64,000 bases of DNA from Flavobacterium gelatinilyticum (GTDB lineage Bacteria > Bacteroidota > Bacteroidia > Flavobacteriales > Flavobacteriaceae): the NCBI RefSeq assembly GCF_027111295.1, contig NZ_CP114287.1, positions 3,162,001 through 3,226,000 of the forward strand, given 5' to 3'. Position 1 is the first letter of the stretch. Every line of letters begins with the position of its first letter. The notes beneath the pieces were generated by a model. It saw only the letters and a program-made list of their open reading frames with translations. It was not told the origin of the DNA and did not search any database. Position numbers and translations under genes: made by a program. Positions 42,853-52,833 of the stretch are shown here, in pieces.

Positions 42853-44220
42853 ATGTCACAAAAAATATTATTAGATAAAATCAATATCCCGGGAATAAAA
42901 ACCTACGAAGTATATCGTCAAAACGGCGGTTATGCATCTGTAGAAAAAGCTTTAAAAACACTTACTCCTGACGAAGTTACGGAAGAAGTAAAAAAATCAG
43001 GTCTTCGCGGACGTGGTGGTGCCGGTTTCCCTGCCGGAATGAAATGGAGCTTTATTGATAAAAAATCAGGAAGACCAAGACACTTAGTTTGTAACGCCGA
43101 CGAATCTGAGCCGGGAACATTCAAAGACCGCTATTTGATGGAATTTATCCCTCACTTACTAATCGAAGGAATGATCACTTCAAGCTACGCTTTGGGAGCT
43201 AACCTATCGTACATCTACATCCGTGGAGAATACATGTGGGTTTTCAAAATTTTAGAAAGAGCAATCGCCGAAGCAAGAGCTGCAGGCTGGTTAGGAAAAA
43301 ATATATTAGGTTCTGGTTACGATCTTGACCTTCATGTTCACTGTGGGGCTGGAGCTTATATCTGTGGAGAAGAAACTGCACTTATAGAATCTCTGGAAGG
43401 AAAAAGAGGAAATCCTCGTATTAAACCGCCATTCCCTGCTGTTTCAGGACTTTGGGCAAACCCAACAGTAGTAAACAACGTTGAAACTATTGCGACAGTG
43501 CCTTGGATTATCAACAATTCTGGTGATGATTATGCTAAAATTGGTATTGGCCGTTCTACAGGAACTAAATTAATCTCTGCTTCAGGACACATCAAAAATC
43601 CTGGTGTTTACGAAATTGAATTAGGGTTAAGCGTAGACGAATTCATGAATTCTGATGAATATTTAGGAGGAATGTCTTCAAGCCGACCTTTAAAAGCATT
43701 TGTACCGGGAGGTTCTTCTGTGCCGATTTTACCTGCTGAATTGATTTTCAAAACAGCAAACGGCGAAGATAGGTTAATGACTTACGAATCTTTAAGCGAT
43801 GGAGGTTTTGCAACCGGATCAATGTTAGGTTCAGGAGGATTTATCGTTTACAACGACACAGCTTGTATCGTGAGAAACACATGGAATTTTGCCCGTTTCT
43901 ACCACCATGAATCATGCGGACAATGTACACCTTGCCGTGAAGGAACAGGATGGTTAGAAAAAGTATTACACCGAATTGAAAACGGTCACGGTCGTGAAGA
44001 AGATATTGAATTATTGTGGAGCATTCAAAGTAAAATTGAAGGAAACACAATCTGCCCTCTTGGTGATGCTGCTTCCTGGCCGGTAGCTGCTGCGATCCGT
44101 CACTTTAGAGATGAATTTGAATATCACGTTCGTTTCCCTGAAAAAATTAAAAACAGAGAACACTTTGTTGCCGAACCTTTTTCTCAGGTTAAGCATTTAG
44201 TAGGTAAACAAACAGTTTAA
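42853..44220 (+). CDS. nuoF: NADH-quinone oxidoreductase subunit F
   Basis: A 455-aa 51-kDa-type flavoprotein. The FMN/NADH-binding region has SGLRGRGGAGFPAGMKW and CNADESEPGTFKDR. The 4Fe-4S cluster N3 is held by ESCGQCTPCREGTGW with a later cysteine in NTICPLGDAASWP. It takes electrons from NADH. It is followed by an 85-bp hairpin spacer before nuoG. Confidence 0.97.
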   Translation: MSQKILLDKINIPGIKTYEVYRQNGGYASVEKALKTLTPDEVTEEVKKSGLRGRGGAGFPAGMKWSFIDKKSGRPRHLVCNADESEPGTFKDRYLMEFIPHLLIEGMITSSYALGANLSYIYIRGEYMWVFKILERAIAEARAAGWLGKNILGSGYDLDLHVHCGAGAYICGEETALIESLEGKRGNPRIKPPFPAVSGLWANPTVVNNVETIATVPWIINNSGDDYAKIGIGRSTGTKLISASGHIKNPGVYEIELGLSVDEFMNSDEYLGGMSSSRPLKAFVPGGSSVPILPAELIFKTANGEDRLMTYESLSDGGFATGSMLGSGGFIVYNDTACIVRNTWNFARFYHHESCGQCTPCREGTGWLEKVLHRIENGHGREEDIELLWSIQSKIEGNTICPLGDAASWPVAAAIRHFRDEFEYHVRFPEKIKNREHFVAEPFSQVKHLVGKQTV

Positions 44221-44241
44221 AATATAGTTTCGAGTTTCATG

Positions 44242-44295
44242 TTTTTTTAGTTTCAGATCCAATAACCTGAGACATTAAACCTGAAACTAAAAAAA
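44242..44295. repeat. Perfect 15-bp hairpin between nuoF and nuoG
   Basis: TTTTTTTAGTTTCAG (44242-44256) and CTGAAACTAAAAAAA (44281-44295) pair perfectly around a 24-nt loop, which itself contains near-copies (CCTGAGACATTAAACCTGA). It lies in the middle of an operon and has no T-run after the 3' arm, so it is unlikely to be a terminator. Confidence 0.75.
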
Positions 44296-44305
44296 CAAAG
44301 CAAAG

Positions 44306-45334
44306 ATGAAAGTAACAATAGACGGTCAAAGTATAGACGTAGAGCCAGGAACAACGATCCTGCAGGCTGCACGTATGATTGGTGGAGATTTGGTGCCGCC
44401 AGCCATGTGCTATTACTCAAAATTAAAAGGCAGCGGCGGTAAATGTCGTTGTTGTTTAGTTGAAGTTTCGAAAGGAAGCGAAGCTGACCCAAGACCAATG
44501 CCAAAATTAATGGCATCTTGTGTAACAGGATGTATGGACGGAATGGAAGTAAACAGTAAATCTTCTGCCAGAGTTACGGAAGCACGTAAGTCTGTAACAG
44601 AATTTTTATTGATCAACCACCCATTAGACTGTCCTATTTGTGATCAGGCCGGTGAATGTGATCTTCAAAACTTAAGTTTTGAACACGGTAACCCAAAATC
44701 ACGTTTTATTGAAGAAAAAAGAACGTTTGAGCCGGAAGATATCGGTCCAAATATTCAACTGCATATGAACCGTTGTATTTTATGCCAAAGATGTGTACAA
44801 GTTGCAGATCAATTGACAGACAACCGCGTTCACGGAGTATTAGACCGTGGTGACCACGCTAATATTTCTACCGGAATTTCTAAAGCAATCGACAATGAAT
44901 TTTCAGGAAACATGATTGACGTTTGTCCGGTTGGAGCTTTAACAGACAAAACTTTCCGTTTTAAATCAAGAGTTTGGTTTAACAAACCTTACAACGCACA
45001 CAGAGAATGTACAACTCCGGGATGCTGCGGTAAAACTACCGTTTGGATGTTTGGAGGTGAAATTCAACGTGTAACAGGCCGTAAAGACGAATACCATGAA
45101 GTTGAAGAATTCATCTGCAACAGCTGTCGTTTCGATCATAAAGATGTGAATGACTGGGTTATTGAGGGTCCAAGAGAATTTGAAAAAGATTCTGTAATCA
45201 ACCAAAATAACTACGTTACGAAATTAGAGAAAGTTGAAATCGATACCGAAAAGAACATTCTTTTAGGCCGTGATATTGATCGTAAAAAAATTAGTATGGC
45301 ATCAATTCCATTAACTGATAAAGATAAAAAATAG
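44306..45334 (+). CDS. nuoG: NADH-quinone oxidoreductase subunit G (short form)
   Basis: A 342-aa protein covering only the iron-sulfur part of NuoG. It has a 2Fe-2S ferredoxin domain (cysteines in AMCYYSKLKGSGGKCRCC and ASCVTGC) and the His-Cys3 cluster in HPLDCPICDQAGECDLQN. The 4Fe-4S ferredoxin fold has RCILCQRC and MIDVCPVGAL. A further cysteine set (CTTPGCCGK, CNSCRFDH) marks the start of the molybdopterin-like domain. The rest of that domain, about 500 residues in other bacteria, is absent. The frame is intact with no sign of decay, so this looks like a true short form. Confidence 0.93.
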   Translation: MKVTIDGQSIDVEPGTTILQAARMIGGDLVPPAMCYYSKLKGSGGKCRCCLVEVSKGSEADPRPMPKLMASCVTGCMDGMEVNSKSSARVTEARKSVTEFLLINHPLDCPICDQAGECDLQNLSFEHGNPKSRFIEEKRTFEPEDIGPNIQLHMNRCILCQRCVQVADQLTDNRVHGVLDRGDHANISTGISKAIDNEFSGNMIDVCPVGALTDKTFRFKSRVWFNKPYNAHRECTTPGCCGKTTVWMFGGEIQRVTGRKDEYHEVEEFICNSCRFDHKDVNDWVIEGPREFEKDSVINQNNYVTKLEKVEIDTEKNILLGRDIDRKKISMASIPLTDKDKK

Positions 45335-45340
45335 TAAGAA

Positions 45341-46393
45341 ATGGAAAGTGCATTTATTATAGAAAAGAGTGTTGTTATTGTTGTCGTTTTTGCGATCACA
45401 ATGATTATGGCGATGTATTCTACCTGGGCTGAACGTAAAGTTGCAGCTTTCCTTCAGGATCGTGTAGGACCAAACCGCGCAGGATGGGGAGGTTTATTAC
45501 AGCCGCTTGCCGATGGTATGAAATTATTCTCTAAAGAAGAATTTTTTCCAAACACGCCAAATAGATTTTTATTTGTTGTAGGACCGGCAATTGCCATGAG
45601 TACAGCCTTAATGACAAGTGCTGTAATTCCTTGGGGAGACAGACTTCATTTTTTTGGAAGAGACATTATACTTCAGGCAACTGATGTAAACATTGCTTTA
45701 TTATACATTTTTGGTGTTCTTTCTGTTGGAGTTTACGGCATCATGATTGGTGGATGGGCTTCTAACAATAAATTTTCATTAATGGGAGCAGTTCGTGCCG
45801 CTTCTCAAATGGTTTCTTACGAAATCGCAATGGGATTGTCTATGATCGCTTTATTAATGATGACAGGAACGATGAGTTTGAAAGTAATTTCTGAACAGCA
45901 AGCCGGAATGAACTGGAATGTTTTCTATCAGCCATTATCTTTCTTAATTTTCTTAATCTGTTCATTTGCAGAAACGAACAGAACACCATTTGACTTAGCA
46001 GAATGTGAAAATGAGCTGATTGGAGGTTATCATACAGAATATTCATCAATGAAAATGGGATTCTATTTGTTTGCTGAATATGCAAGTATGTTCATCTCTT
46101 CAACAATTATCTCAGTATTGTTTTTTGGAGGATACAACTATCCTGGGATGCAGTGGATGGTAGAAAACGTTGGCGTTAATACAGCTAACTTATTAGGAAT
46201 TGCAGTATTATTTGTAAAAATATGTTTCTTCATATTTTTCTACATGTGGGTACGCTGGACGATTCCTAGATTTAGATATGACCAGTTAATGAACTTAGGC
46301 TGGAGAATTTTAATTCCGCTTTCAATTATTAATATCATGATTACAGGTGCTGTTATATTAAGACACGATATCGCAGCAGCCTTAGGATTCTAA
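45341..46393 (+). CDS. nuoH: NADH-quinone oxidoreductase subunit H
   Basis: A 350-aa membrane subunit with about eight helices. The loop blocks AAFLQDRVGPNRAGWGGLLQ and PFDLAECENELIGGYHTEYS are highly conserved. It forms the quinone entry site at the junction of the two arms. It starts 6 bp after nuoG. Confidence 0.97.
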   Translation: MESAFIIEKSVVIVVVFAITMIMAMYSTWAERKVAAFLQDRVGPNRAGWGGLLQPLADGMKLFSKEEFFPNTPNRFLFVVGPAIAMSTALMTSAVIPWGDRLHFFGRDIILQATDVNIALLYIFGVLSVGVYGIMIGGWASNNKFSLMGAVRAASQMVSYEIAMGLSMIALLMMTGTMSLKVISEQQAGMNWNVFYQPLSFLIFLICSFAETNRTPFDLAECENELIGGYHTEYSSMKMGFYLFAEYASMFISSTIISVLFFGGYNYPGMQWMVENVGVNTANLLGIAVLFVKICFFIFFYMWVRWTIPRFRYDQLMNLGWRILIPLSIINIMITGAVILRHDIAAALGF

Positions 46394-46424
46394 AAAACGA
46401 TTAGCTTCAAATAAAAACAAAATA

Positions 46425-46454
46425 GATTTTGAATTTGAGATCAAATTTTGAATC
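46425..46454. repeat. Imperfect hairpin between nuoH and nuoI
   Basis: GATTTTGAATTTGA and TCAAATTTTGAATC are inverted copies with 11 of 14 matches around a 2-nt loop. This is weaker than the other nuo spacers, but of the same kind. Confidence 0.5.
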
Positions 46455-46473
46455 ATAAATTATAACAGTAAAA

Positions 46474-47019
46474 ATGTCAATAGAAACTATATCATTATCG
46501 GGAAGAAAAAAGGTGGTGTCAAATAAGGACATGACTTTTATTGAACGATTGTATCTTGTGGCGATTGTAAAAGGTCTGTTTATTACAGTTAAGCACCTTT
46601 TTAGAAAAAAAGTTACGATTCATTACCCTGAACAGGTTCGTGAAATGAGTCCTGTTTATCGAGGCCAGCACATGCTGAAACGTGATGAGCAGGGTCGCGA
46701 AAACTGTACAGCCTGCGGATTATGCGCTTTATCATGTCCTGCAGAAGCCATTACAATGAAAGCTGCAGAGAGAAAAGCAGATGAAAAACACTTATACAGA
46801 GAAGAAAAGTATGCTGAAATCTATGAGATCAATATGCTTCGTTGTATTTTCTGCGGATTGTGTGAAGAAGCCTGTCCTAAAGATGCAATCTATTTGACAA
46901 AATCTAAAGTACTGGTTCCTGCAAATTATGACAGAGAAGATTTCATTTTTGGAAAAGACAAATTAGTGATGCCTTTAGAAATGGCAATTAAAAATACACA
47001 ACTTAATAACGCTAACTAA
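46474..47019 (+). CDS. nuoI: NADH-quinone oxidoreductase subunit I
   Basis: A 181-aa subunit with two 4Fe-4S ferredoxin motifs, CTACGLCALSCPAEA and CIFCGLCEEACPKDA, holding clusters N6a and N6b. The N-terminal helix (GLFITVKHLFRKKVTI) contacts the membrane arm. The next gene, nuoJ, begins one base after its stop codon. Confidence 0.97.
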   Translation: MSIETISLSGRKKVVSNKDMTFIERLYLVAIVKGLFITVKHLFRKKVTIHYPEQVREMSPVYRGQHMLKRDEQGRENCTACGLCALSCPAEAITMKAAERKADEKHLYREEKYAEIYEINMLRCIFCGLCEEACPKDAIYLTKSKVLVPANYDREDFIFGKDKLVMPLEMAIKNTQLNNAN

Positions 47020-47559
47020 ATGATACACATTCCAGATCTTGCAAACGCAACTCCTGTAGGAGTGATATTTTGTATCTTAGCGTTTATTACAGTAATCACT
47101 GCTTTCCTAACTATATTCAGCAGAAACCCAATTCACTCAGCTATTTACTTAGTGATTTGTTTCTTCTCTATTGCCGGTCATTATTTGCTGTTAAACTCTC
47201 AATTTTTAGCAATTGTACATATAATAGTGTATTCCGGAGCCATCATGATTTTGTTCCTGTTTACTATCATGTTAATGAACCTGAATGAACAAAAAGATGT
47301 TCACAGACCTAGAATTACACGCTTAGGAGCTATTGTTTCTTTCTGCTTAATTGTAATGATTTTAATCGCAATCTTCATCAACTCTAAACCAATTGTGGGT
47401 GATTACGATTCAACAGGAGAAGATTTCCAGTCTATTGAAGTATTGGGTAAAATATTATTGAATGAATATATGGTGCCGTTTGAATTTGCTTCGATCTTAC
47501 TTTTAGTAGCAATGATTGGAACTGTATTATTGTCTAAAAAAGAAAAATCAAATAAGTAA
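47020..47559 (+). CDS. nuoJ: NADH-quinone oxidoreductase subunit J
   Basis: A 179-aa membrane subunit with five helices. The third conserved helix reads [19 protein letters not shown], with the pi-bulge region of complex I. The stop codon overlaps the nuoK start by one base, showing translational coupling. Confidence 0.95.
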   Translation: MIHIPDLANATPVGVIFCILAFITVITAFLTIFSRNPIHSAIYLVICFFSIAGHYLLLNSQFLAIVHIIVYSGAIMILFLFTIMLMNLNEQKDVHRPRITRLGAIVSFCLIVMILIAIFINSKPIVGDYDSTGEDFQSIEVLGKILLNEYMVPFEFASILLLVAMIGTVLLSKKEKSNK

Positions 47560-47879
47560 TGGGTAATATATTAAATCAGATAGGTATTGAAAATTACATC
47601 TTTTTAAGTGTTGTACTTTTTTGTATTGGTGTTTTTGGTGTGTTATACAGACGAAATTCTATCATCGTTTTTATGTCAATCGAGATCATGCTTAATGCGG
47701 TAAACCTTTTGTTTGTGGCTTTTTCTACTTATCATCAGGATGCACAGGGACAAGTATTTGTATTCTTCTCCATGGCCGTTGCCGCTGCCGAAGTTGCAGT
47801 TGGATTGGCAATTCTGGTAGCTATATTTAGAAACATCGGCTCAATTAGTATCGATAACTTAAAAAATTTAAAAGGATAA
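47559..47879 (+). CDS. nuoK: NADH-quinone oxidoreductase subunit K
   Basis: A 106-aa membrane subunit with three helices. The conserved glutamates of the proton channel lie in [15 protein letters not shown] and [17 protein letters not shown]. It is an antiporter-like small subunit of the membrane arm, coupled to nuoJ. Confidence 0.95.
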   Translation: MGNILNQIGIENYIFLSVVLFCIGVFGVLYRRNSIIVFMSIEIMLNAVNLLFVAFSTYHQDAQGQVFVFFSMAVAAAEVAVGLAILVAIFRNIGSISIDNLKNLKG

Positions 47880-47885
47880 AAAGAA

Positions 47886-49769
47886 ATGGATATTAATTTA
47901 GCTTTACTTTTAGTATTAACTCCTTTTTTAGGATTTTTAATCAATGTTTTCTTTGGAAAAAGCTTAGGTAAAACGGTTTCCGGTGCAATCGGAACTATTG
48001 CTGTGGCAATTTCTTTCATTGTTACTCTTGTACTTTTTAATCAAATTACTTCAACCGGAAAAGCAATTGAAGTTACTTTATTTGATTGGATTCAAATTAG
48101 TAACATCAAAATCAATCTTGGATTTTTATTAGATCAATTATCAGTTCTTTGGTTATTGTTTGTAACCGGAATTGGATCTTTGATTCACCTATACTCTATC
48201 AGTTACATGCATGATGATGAGAATATGCATAAATTCTTTGCCTATTTAAATCTGTTTGTATTCTTTATGATTACACTTGTAATTGGAAGCAGCTTATTAG
48301 TTCTTTTCATCGGATGGGAAGGTGTTGGACTTTGTTCTTATTTACTTATCGGATTCTGGCATAAAAACCAGGATTATAATGATGCTGCAAAAAAGGCTTT
48401 CATTATGAACAGAATTGGAGATTTAGGTCTTTTAATTGGTATGTTCATAATTGGTTCAATGTTTTCTACTTTAGACTACGCAACATTAAAAACAGCTATT
48501 GCCGGAGCAACAAACTTAGATGTATCATTACTTTCTTTAGCTGCTTTATGCTTATTTATTGGAGCTTGTGGTAAATCTGCACAAATTCCGTTATACACTT
48601 GGCTGCCTGATGCGATGGCAGGACCAACTCCTGTTTCTGCTTTGATTCACGCAGCTACGATGGTTACTGCTGGTATTTTCATGTTAACGAGATTAAACTT
48701 TGTTTTTGACTTAACTCATGATGTACAAACTGTAATTGCAGTTATTGGAGCCATCACTTCATTAGTTGCGGCTACAATTGGTTTAGTTCAGACAGATATT
48801 AAAAAAGTATTGGCTTATTCTACAGTTTCACAATTAGGATTAATGTTTTTAGCGTTAGGATTTGGAGCTTACGAAGTAGCAGTTTTTCACGTAATCACTC
48901 ACGCCTTCTTTAAAGCTTGTTTATTCTTAGGCTCAGGTTCTGTAATTCACGGATTACATGGTGAACAGGATATGCGTAATATGGGAGGCCTTCGCAAAGC
49001 AATGCCAATTACTTTCTGGACAATGATGATTTCTTCATTAGCAATCTCAGGAGTTCCATTTTTCTCAGGGTTTTTCTCTAAAGACGAAATCTTATTAACT
49101 GCTTTCCACCACAGTATTCCATTATACGTTGTTGGATCGATTGCTTCAATTATGACAGCTTTCTATATGTTCCGTTTGATGTTCTTAACTTTCTTTAAAG
49201 AATTTAGAGGAACTGAAGAGCAAAAACATCATTTGCATGAAAGTGGTTCATTAATTACTATTCCACTTATCATCTTAGCTATATTAGCAACTTTTGGAGG
49301 ATTGATCAGTTTACCTGGAAACAGCTGGTTAAATGAATATCTTGCTCCTCTTTTCACAAAAGCTGCAGGCGAAGAACATCATTTAGGAGCAACAGAATAT
49401 ACTCTTATGGGAGTTGCTGTATTAGGTGGATTGTTAGGCATTTTGATTGCTTATATTAAATACTTTAAACAAGACAATGTTCCTGAATCTGATGAAAACA
49501 TTACTGGTTTAAGTAAACTTTTATATAACAAATATTATGTAGATGAAATTTACGATGCCATATTTGTTCGTACCATAAATGGATTATCAAAATTCTTTAG
49601 AGACAAAATTGAAACCGGCTTATCAGTACTTATTTTCGGATTAGGAAAAGTAACCAATGAACTGGCTTTTCAGGGTAGAAAACTACAGACCGGAAGTATT
49701 GGATTATATCTGTTTGTTTTCGTGTTGGGTCTTTGTGCCATTGTATCTTATATATTTTTAGCTCAATAA
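47886..49769 (+). CDS. nuoL: NADH-quinone oxidoreductase subunit L
   Basis: A 627-aa antiporter-like subunit at the far end of the membrane arm. The block LFIGWEGVGLCSYLLIGFW contains the key Glu, and the proton-channel block is PLYTWLPDAMAGPTPVSALI. A long C-terminal lateral helix extends along NuoM and NuoN. It starts 6 bp after nuoK. Confidence 0.96.
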   Translation: MDINLALLLVLTPFLGFLINVFFGKSLGKTVSGAIGTIAVAISFIVTLVLFNQITSTGKAIEVTLFDWIQISNIKINLGFLLDQLSVLWLLFVTGIGSLIHLYSISYMHDDENMHKFFAYLNLFVFFMITLVIGSSLLVLFIGWEGVGLCSYLLIGFWHKNQDYNDAAKKAFIMNRIGDLGLLIGMFIIGSMFSTLDYATLKTAIAGATNLDVSLLSLAALCLFIGACGKSAQIPLYTWLPDAMAGPTPVSALIHAATMVTAGIFMLTRLNFVFDLTHDVQTVIAVIGAITSLVAATIGLVQTDIKKVLAYSTVSQLGLMFLALGFGAYEVAVFHVITHAFFKACLFLGSGSVIHGLHGEQDMRNMGGLRKAMPITFWTMMISSLAISGVPFFSGFFSKDEILLTAFHHSIPLYVVGSIASIMTAFYMFRLMFLTFFKEFRGTEEQKHHLHESGSLITIPLIILAILATFGGLISLPGNSWLNEYLAPLFTKAAGEEHHLGATEYTLMGVAVLGGLLGILIAYIKYFKQDNVPESDENITGLSKLLYNKYYVDEIYDAIFVRTINGLSKFFRDKIETGLSVLIFGLGKVTNELAFQGRKLQTGSIGLYLFVFVLGLCAIVSYIFLAQ

Positions 49770-49779
49770 TTTTATAACT

Positions 49780-51219
49780 ATGAACGTTTCTCTTATATTA
49801 ATTATTCTTTTAGTTGGTGCATTTGTCACTTTTATTTCTGGTGACAAACTCGCTTCAAAAGTAGCTTTGTTCTTTAGTTTGACAGCTTTAGGCTGTTCGG
49901 TTGTATTGTTAAACCATTTTAATGCTGGTGAAAATATCAGCCTTATTAATGCATGGATCAATCAGCCTAAAATTTCATTCGCGCTAAATGCTGACGGATT
50001 AGGAATTGCAATGCTTTTATTGACAACAGCCTTAACTCCTATTATTATATTCTCATCTTTCGGGAATGATTATAAAAATGCAAAAGCTTTTTATGCACTG
50101 ATTTTATTTATGGCATTTGCAATGACAGGAACTTTCCTTGCTGCAGATGGTCTTTTATATTACATTTTTTGGGAGTTAGCCCTTATTCCTATTTACTTTA
50201 TTGCGCTTATCTGGGGTAATGGTGATGCTGAGGAACGCAGAAAAGCAGTAGTTAAATTCTTTATTTACACACTTGCTGGTTCTCTATTCATGCTGGTTGG
50301 TTTTATTTATCTGTATCAAAAAGCAGGAAGCTTCTTAATTGAAGATTTATATAAAGTAGATTTATCAGCTTGCGAACAGCTTTGGATTTTCCTTGCTTTC
50401 TTCCTGGCGTATGCAATCAAAATTCCAATCATTCCTTTCCATACATGGCAGGCAAATGTTTACCAAAAAGCTCCAACAGTTGGAACGATGCTTTTATCTG
50501 GTATCATGCTTAAAATGGGATTGTACAGTGTTATCCGCTGGCAGTTACCTATCGCACCGCTTGCAGCAAAAGAGTACATGAACATTTTCATTGTATTAGG
50601 AATTGCAGGAGTTATTTACGGATCGATTGTAGCTTTAAGACAAAAAGATTTAAAAAAATTATTAGCCTATTCTTCTCTTGCTCACGTTGGATTAATTGCA
50701 GCCGGATCTTATACATTAACTCTTGATGGTTTACGCGGATCTGTTTTACAAATGATCGCGCACGGTTTTGTTGTAGTAGGTTTATTCTTTGCTGCTGAAA
50801 TCATCTTTAGAAGATTTGAAACAAGAGAAATTGCTGAATTAGGCGGTATTCGCACCCAGTCTCCAAAATTTACTTCTATGTTTTTAATTTTGGTTCTGGC
50901 TTCTGTTGCTTTACCGGGTACATTTAATTTCGTTGGAGAGTTTACTGTTTTATACAGTCTTTCTCAGGCTAATATATGGTTTGCCGTTTTAGGAGGAACT
51001 ACTATCATTCTTGGAGCCTACTATATGCTTAAGATGTTCCAAAATGTAATGTTGGGAGAAACTAATTCTAAAACTTTTGCAGACGTTTCTGTAAACGAAG
51101 GTATTTCTATGGTCGTAATAATTGCTGTTTTACTATTCTTTGGATTCTATCCAAAACCTATTACAGATTTGATTACACCAAGTTTAGAAACGATTTTAAA
51201 CGTTATCAACAAAAATTAA
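49780..51219 (+). CDS. nuoM: NADH-quinone oxidoreductase subunit M
   Basis: A 479-aa antiporter-like subunit. The conserved blocks are FWELALIPIYFIALIWG and IPFHTWQANVYQKAPTVGTM, carrying the proton-path Glu and Lys/His residues. It follows nuoL by 10 bp and precedes nuoN by 56 bp. Confidence 0.96.
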   Translation: MNVSLILIILLVGAFVTFISGDKLASKVALFFSLTALGCSVVLLNHFNAGENISLINAWINQPKISFALNADGLGIAMLLLTTALTPIIIFSSFGNDYKNAKAFYALILFMAFAMTGTFLAADGLLYYIFWELALIPIYFIALIWGNGDAEERRKAVVKFFIYTLAGSLFMLVGFIYLYQKAGSFLIEDLYKVDLSACEQLWIFLAFFLAYAIKIPIIPFHTWQANVYQKAPTVGTMLLSGIMLKMGLYSVIRWQLPIAPLAAKEYMNIFIVLGIAGVIYGSIVALRQKDLKKLLAYSSLAHVGLIAAGSYTLTLDGLRGSVLQMIAHGFVVVGLFFAAEIIFRRFETREIAELGGIRTQSPKFTSMFLILVLASVALPGTFNFVGEFTVLYSLSQANIWFAVLGGTTIILGAYYMLKMFQNVMLGETNSKTFADVSVNEGISMVVIIAVLLFFGFYPKPITDLITPSLETILNVINKN

Positions 51220-51275
51220 TATTTTAAATAAAATAAATTAGGGCGTTTTAGATTTCCTAAATCAAAAAAACAAAA

Positions 51276-52667
51276 ATGAATACATTAATAGCTATAACAG
51301 GATTGGGTATTTTATGCCTATTGTTTGAAATTCTAAATTTTAGAAAAGGCATCGTTCCGTTTACCATTTTAGGTTTGCTGGGTGTCTTAGCACTTAATTT
51401 CTGCGAATTTGGATCAACGGCAAGTTATTACAATAATATGATTGCAGTAAGCAGGTTCTCAACTGCGTTTTCATCATTATTTATTATTTTAACTATTTTC
51501 CTAGTAGCATTAAGCCATAATTTCTATGAAAATCATCAGACAAAAATCTCTGATTTTATAGCTATAAAAATATTTTTACTGGCAGGAGCTGTTGCTATGG
51601 TTTCTTTTGGAAACTTAGCCATGTTCTTCCTTGGAATCGAAATTTTATCTATTGCCTTATATGTACTTGCTGCAAGTGATCGTTTGAACATTAAAAGCAA
51701 TGAAGCAGGTATGAAATATTTCCTTATGGGATCTTTTGCATCTGGAATTATCTTGTTCGGAATTTGTTTGATTTACGGAGCAATGGGAACTTTTGATATC
51801 TCAGAAATCCACGATAGTGCCTTATCTGCAGAATTACCAATCTGGTTTCCTATCGGAATGATTTTAATGACTATTGGAATGTTCTTTAAAATTGCCGCTG
51901 TGCCTTTCCATTTCTGGGCACCGGACGTTTACGAAGGTTCTCCGGCTTTAACAACTGCTTTAATGAGTACTCTGGCAAAAGTAGTTGCTATTGCTACGCT
52001 TTATAAATTAGCTGAAGGATTAAATTTACTTCCATCATTGGAAAATCAGGACCTTTCTAACACATTTACAAATGTTATTCTGGCTGTTTCAATCGCTTCG
52101 ATGACCGTTGGAAATATAATGGCATTACGTCAGGTAAATGTAAAACGTATGCTTGCATTTTCGGGAATCTCTCACGCAGGTTTTATGTTAATGACATTTT
52201 TAACAATTGCATCTTCTGCTGGAGTTCTTTTATACTATACTGCCGCTTATGCTTTAGCAGGTATCGCTGCATTTAGTGTTATTTTATATGTATGCAAAAA
52301 TCAGGATAATGAAGACATTACAAACTTCCACGGTTTAGGAAAAACAAATCCGTTATTGGCTGCGATATTGACTGGTTCATTATTATCTATGGCCGGTATT
52401 CCTATTTTCTCAGGATTCTTTGCTAAATTATTCTTGTTTGACCAGGCGCTTCATGCGGGTTATGTGGCTATCGTAATTGTTGGTGTAATCAACTCTATTA
52501 TTAGTGTCGGCTATTACTTCAAATTAATATTAGCTATGTATTCTAAAGAACCTAATGAAGTTCGTACAGGAAAACCATTTCTTATTTACGCTGTTGCCAT
52601 AGTTTCGATTGGTTTAAATATTGCTTTAGGTTTATTCCCTTCTTTGGTTTTAGACTTACTAAACTAA
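51276..52667 (+). CDS. nuoN: NADH-quinone oxidoreductase subunit N
   Basis: A 463-aa antiporter-like subunit, the last gene of the operon. Conserved blocks are LGIEILSIALYVLAA and VPFHFWAPDVYEGSPALTTA. A hairpin terminator follows at 52691. The nuo operon is therefore complete from A to N with no extra gene inserted. Confidence 0.96.
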   Translation: MNTLIAITGLGILCLLFEILNFRKGIVPFTILGLLGVLALNFCEFGSTASYYNNMIAVSRFSTAFSSLFIILTIFLVALSHNFYENHQTKISDFIAIKIFLLAGAVAMVSFGNLAMFFLGIEILSIALYVLAASDRLNIKSNEAGMKYFLMGSFASGIILFGICLIYGAMGTFDISEIHDSALSAELPIWFPIGMILMTIGMFFKIAAVPFHFWAPDVYEGSPALTTALMSTLAKVVAIATLYKLAEGLNLLPSLENQDLSNTFTNVILAVSIASMTVGNIMALRQVNVKRMLAFSGISHAGFMLMTFLTIASSAGVLLYYTAAYALAGIAAFSVILYVCKNQDNEDITNFHGLGKTNPLLAAILTGSLLSMAGIPIFSGFFAKLFLFDQALHAGYVAIVIVGVINSIISVGYYFKLILAMYSKEPNEVRTGKPFLIYAVAIVSIGLNIALGLFPSLVLDLLN

Positions 52668-52690
52668 AAAATACGATTTAAAAAATAACG

Positions 52691-52725
52691 AATCCATTCT
52701 GGTAAAACGGAATGGATTTTTTTAT
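52691..52725 (+). terminator. Terminator of the nuo operon
   Basis: AATCCATTC pairs with GAATGGATT around a loop of about 11 nt whose bases can partly extend the stem, followed by seven T. It lies 24 bp after the nuoN stop. Confidence 0.75.
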
Positions 52726-52781
52726 TTTTCAATATGAGCAATTTGCAAGAAAATCTCATGTTAAAATTTTAACGTAAAAAA

Positions 52782-52810
52782 TTGAAACTCAAAAAAACTC
52801 CATATATTTG
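52782..52810 (+). promoter_or_regulatory. Promoter of the Bax inhibitor-1 homologue
   Basis: TTG at 52782-52784, an 18-bp spacer and TATATTTG at 52803-52810 fit the Bacteroidota promoter. The ATG follows 23 bp later. Confidence 0.62.
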
Positions 52811-52833
52811 GGGCAAATCAAAGCATAAAAATC

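Noticed and set aside
44242..44295. nuoF-nuoG hairpin as a terminator
   Set aside because: The 3' arm ends in A, not T, on the coding strand, and the operon clearly continues.
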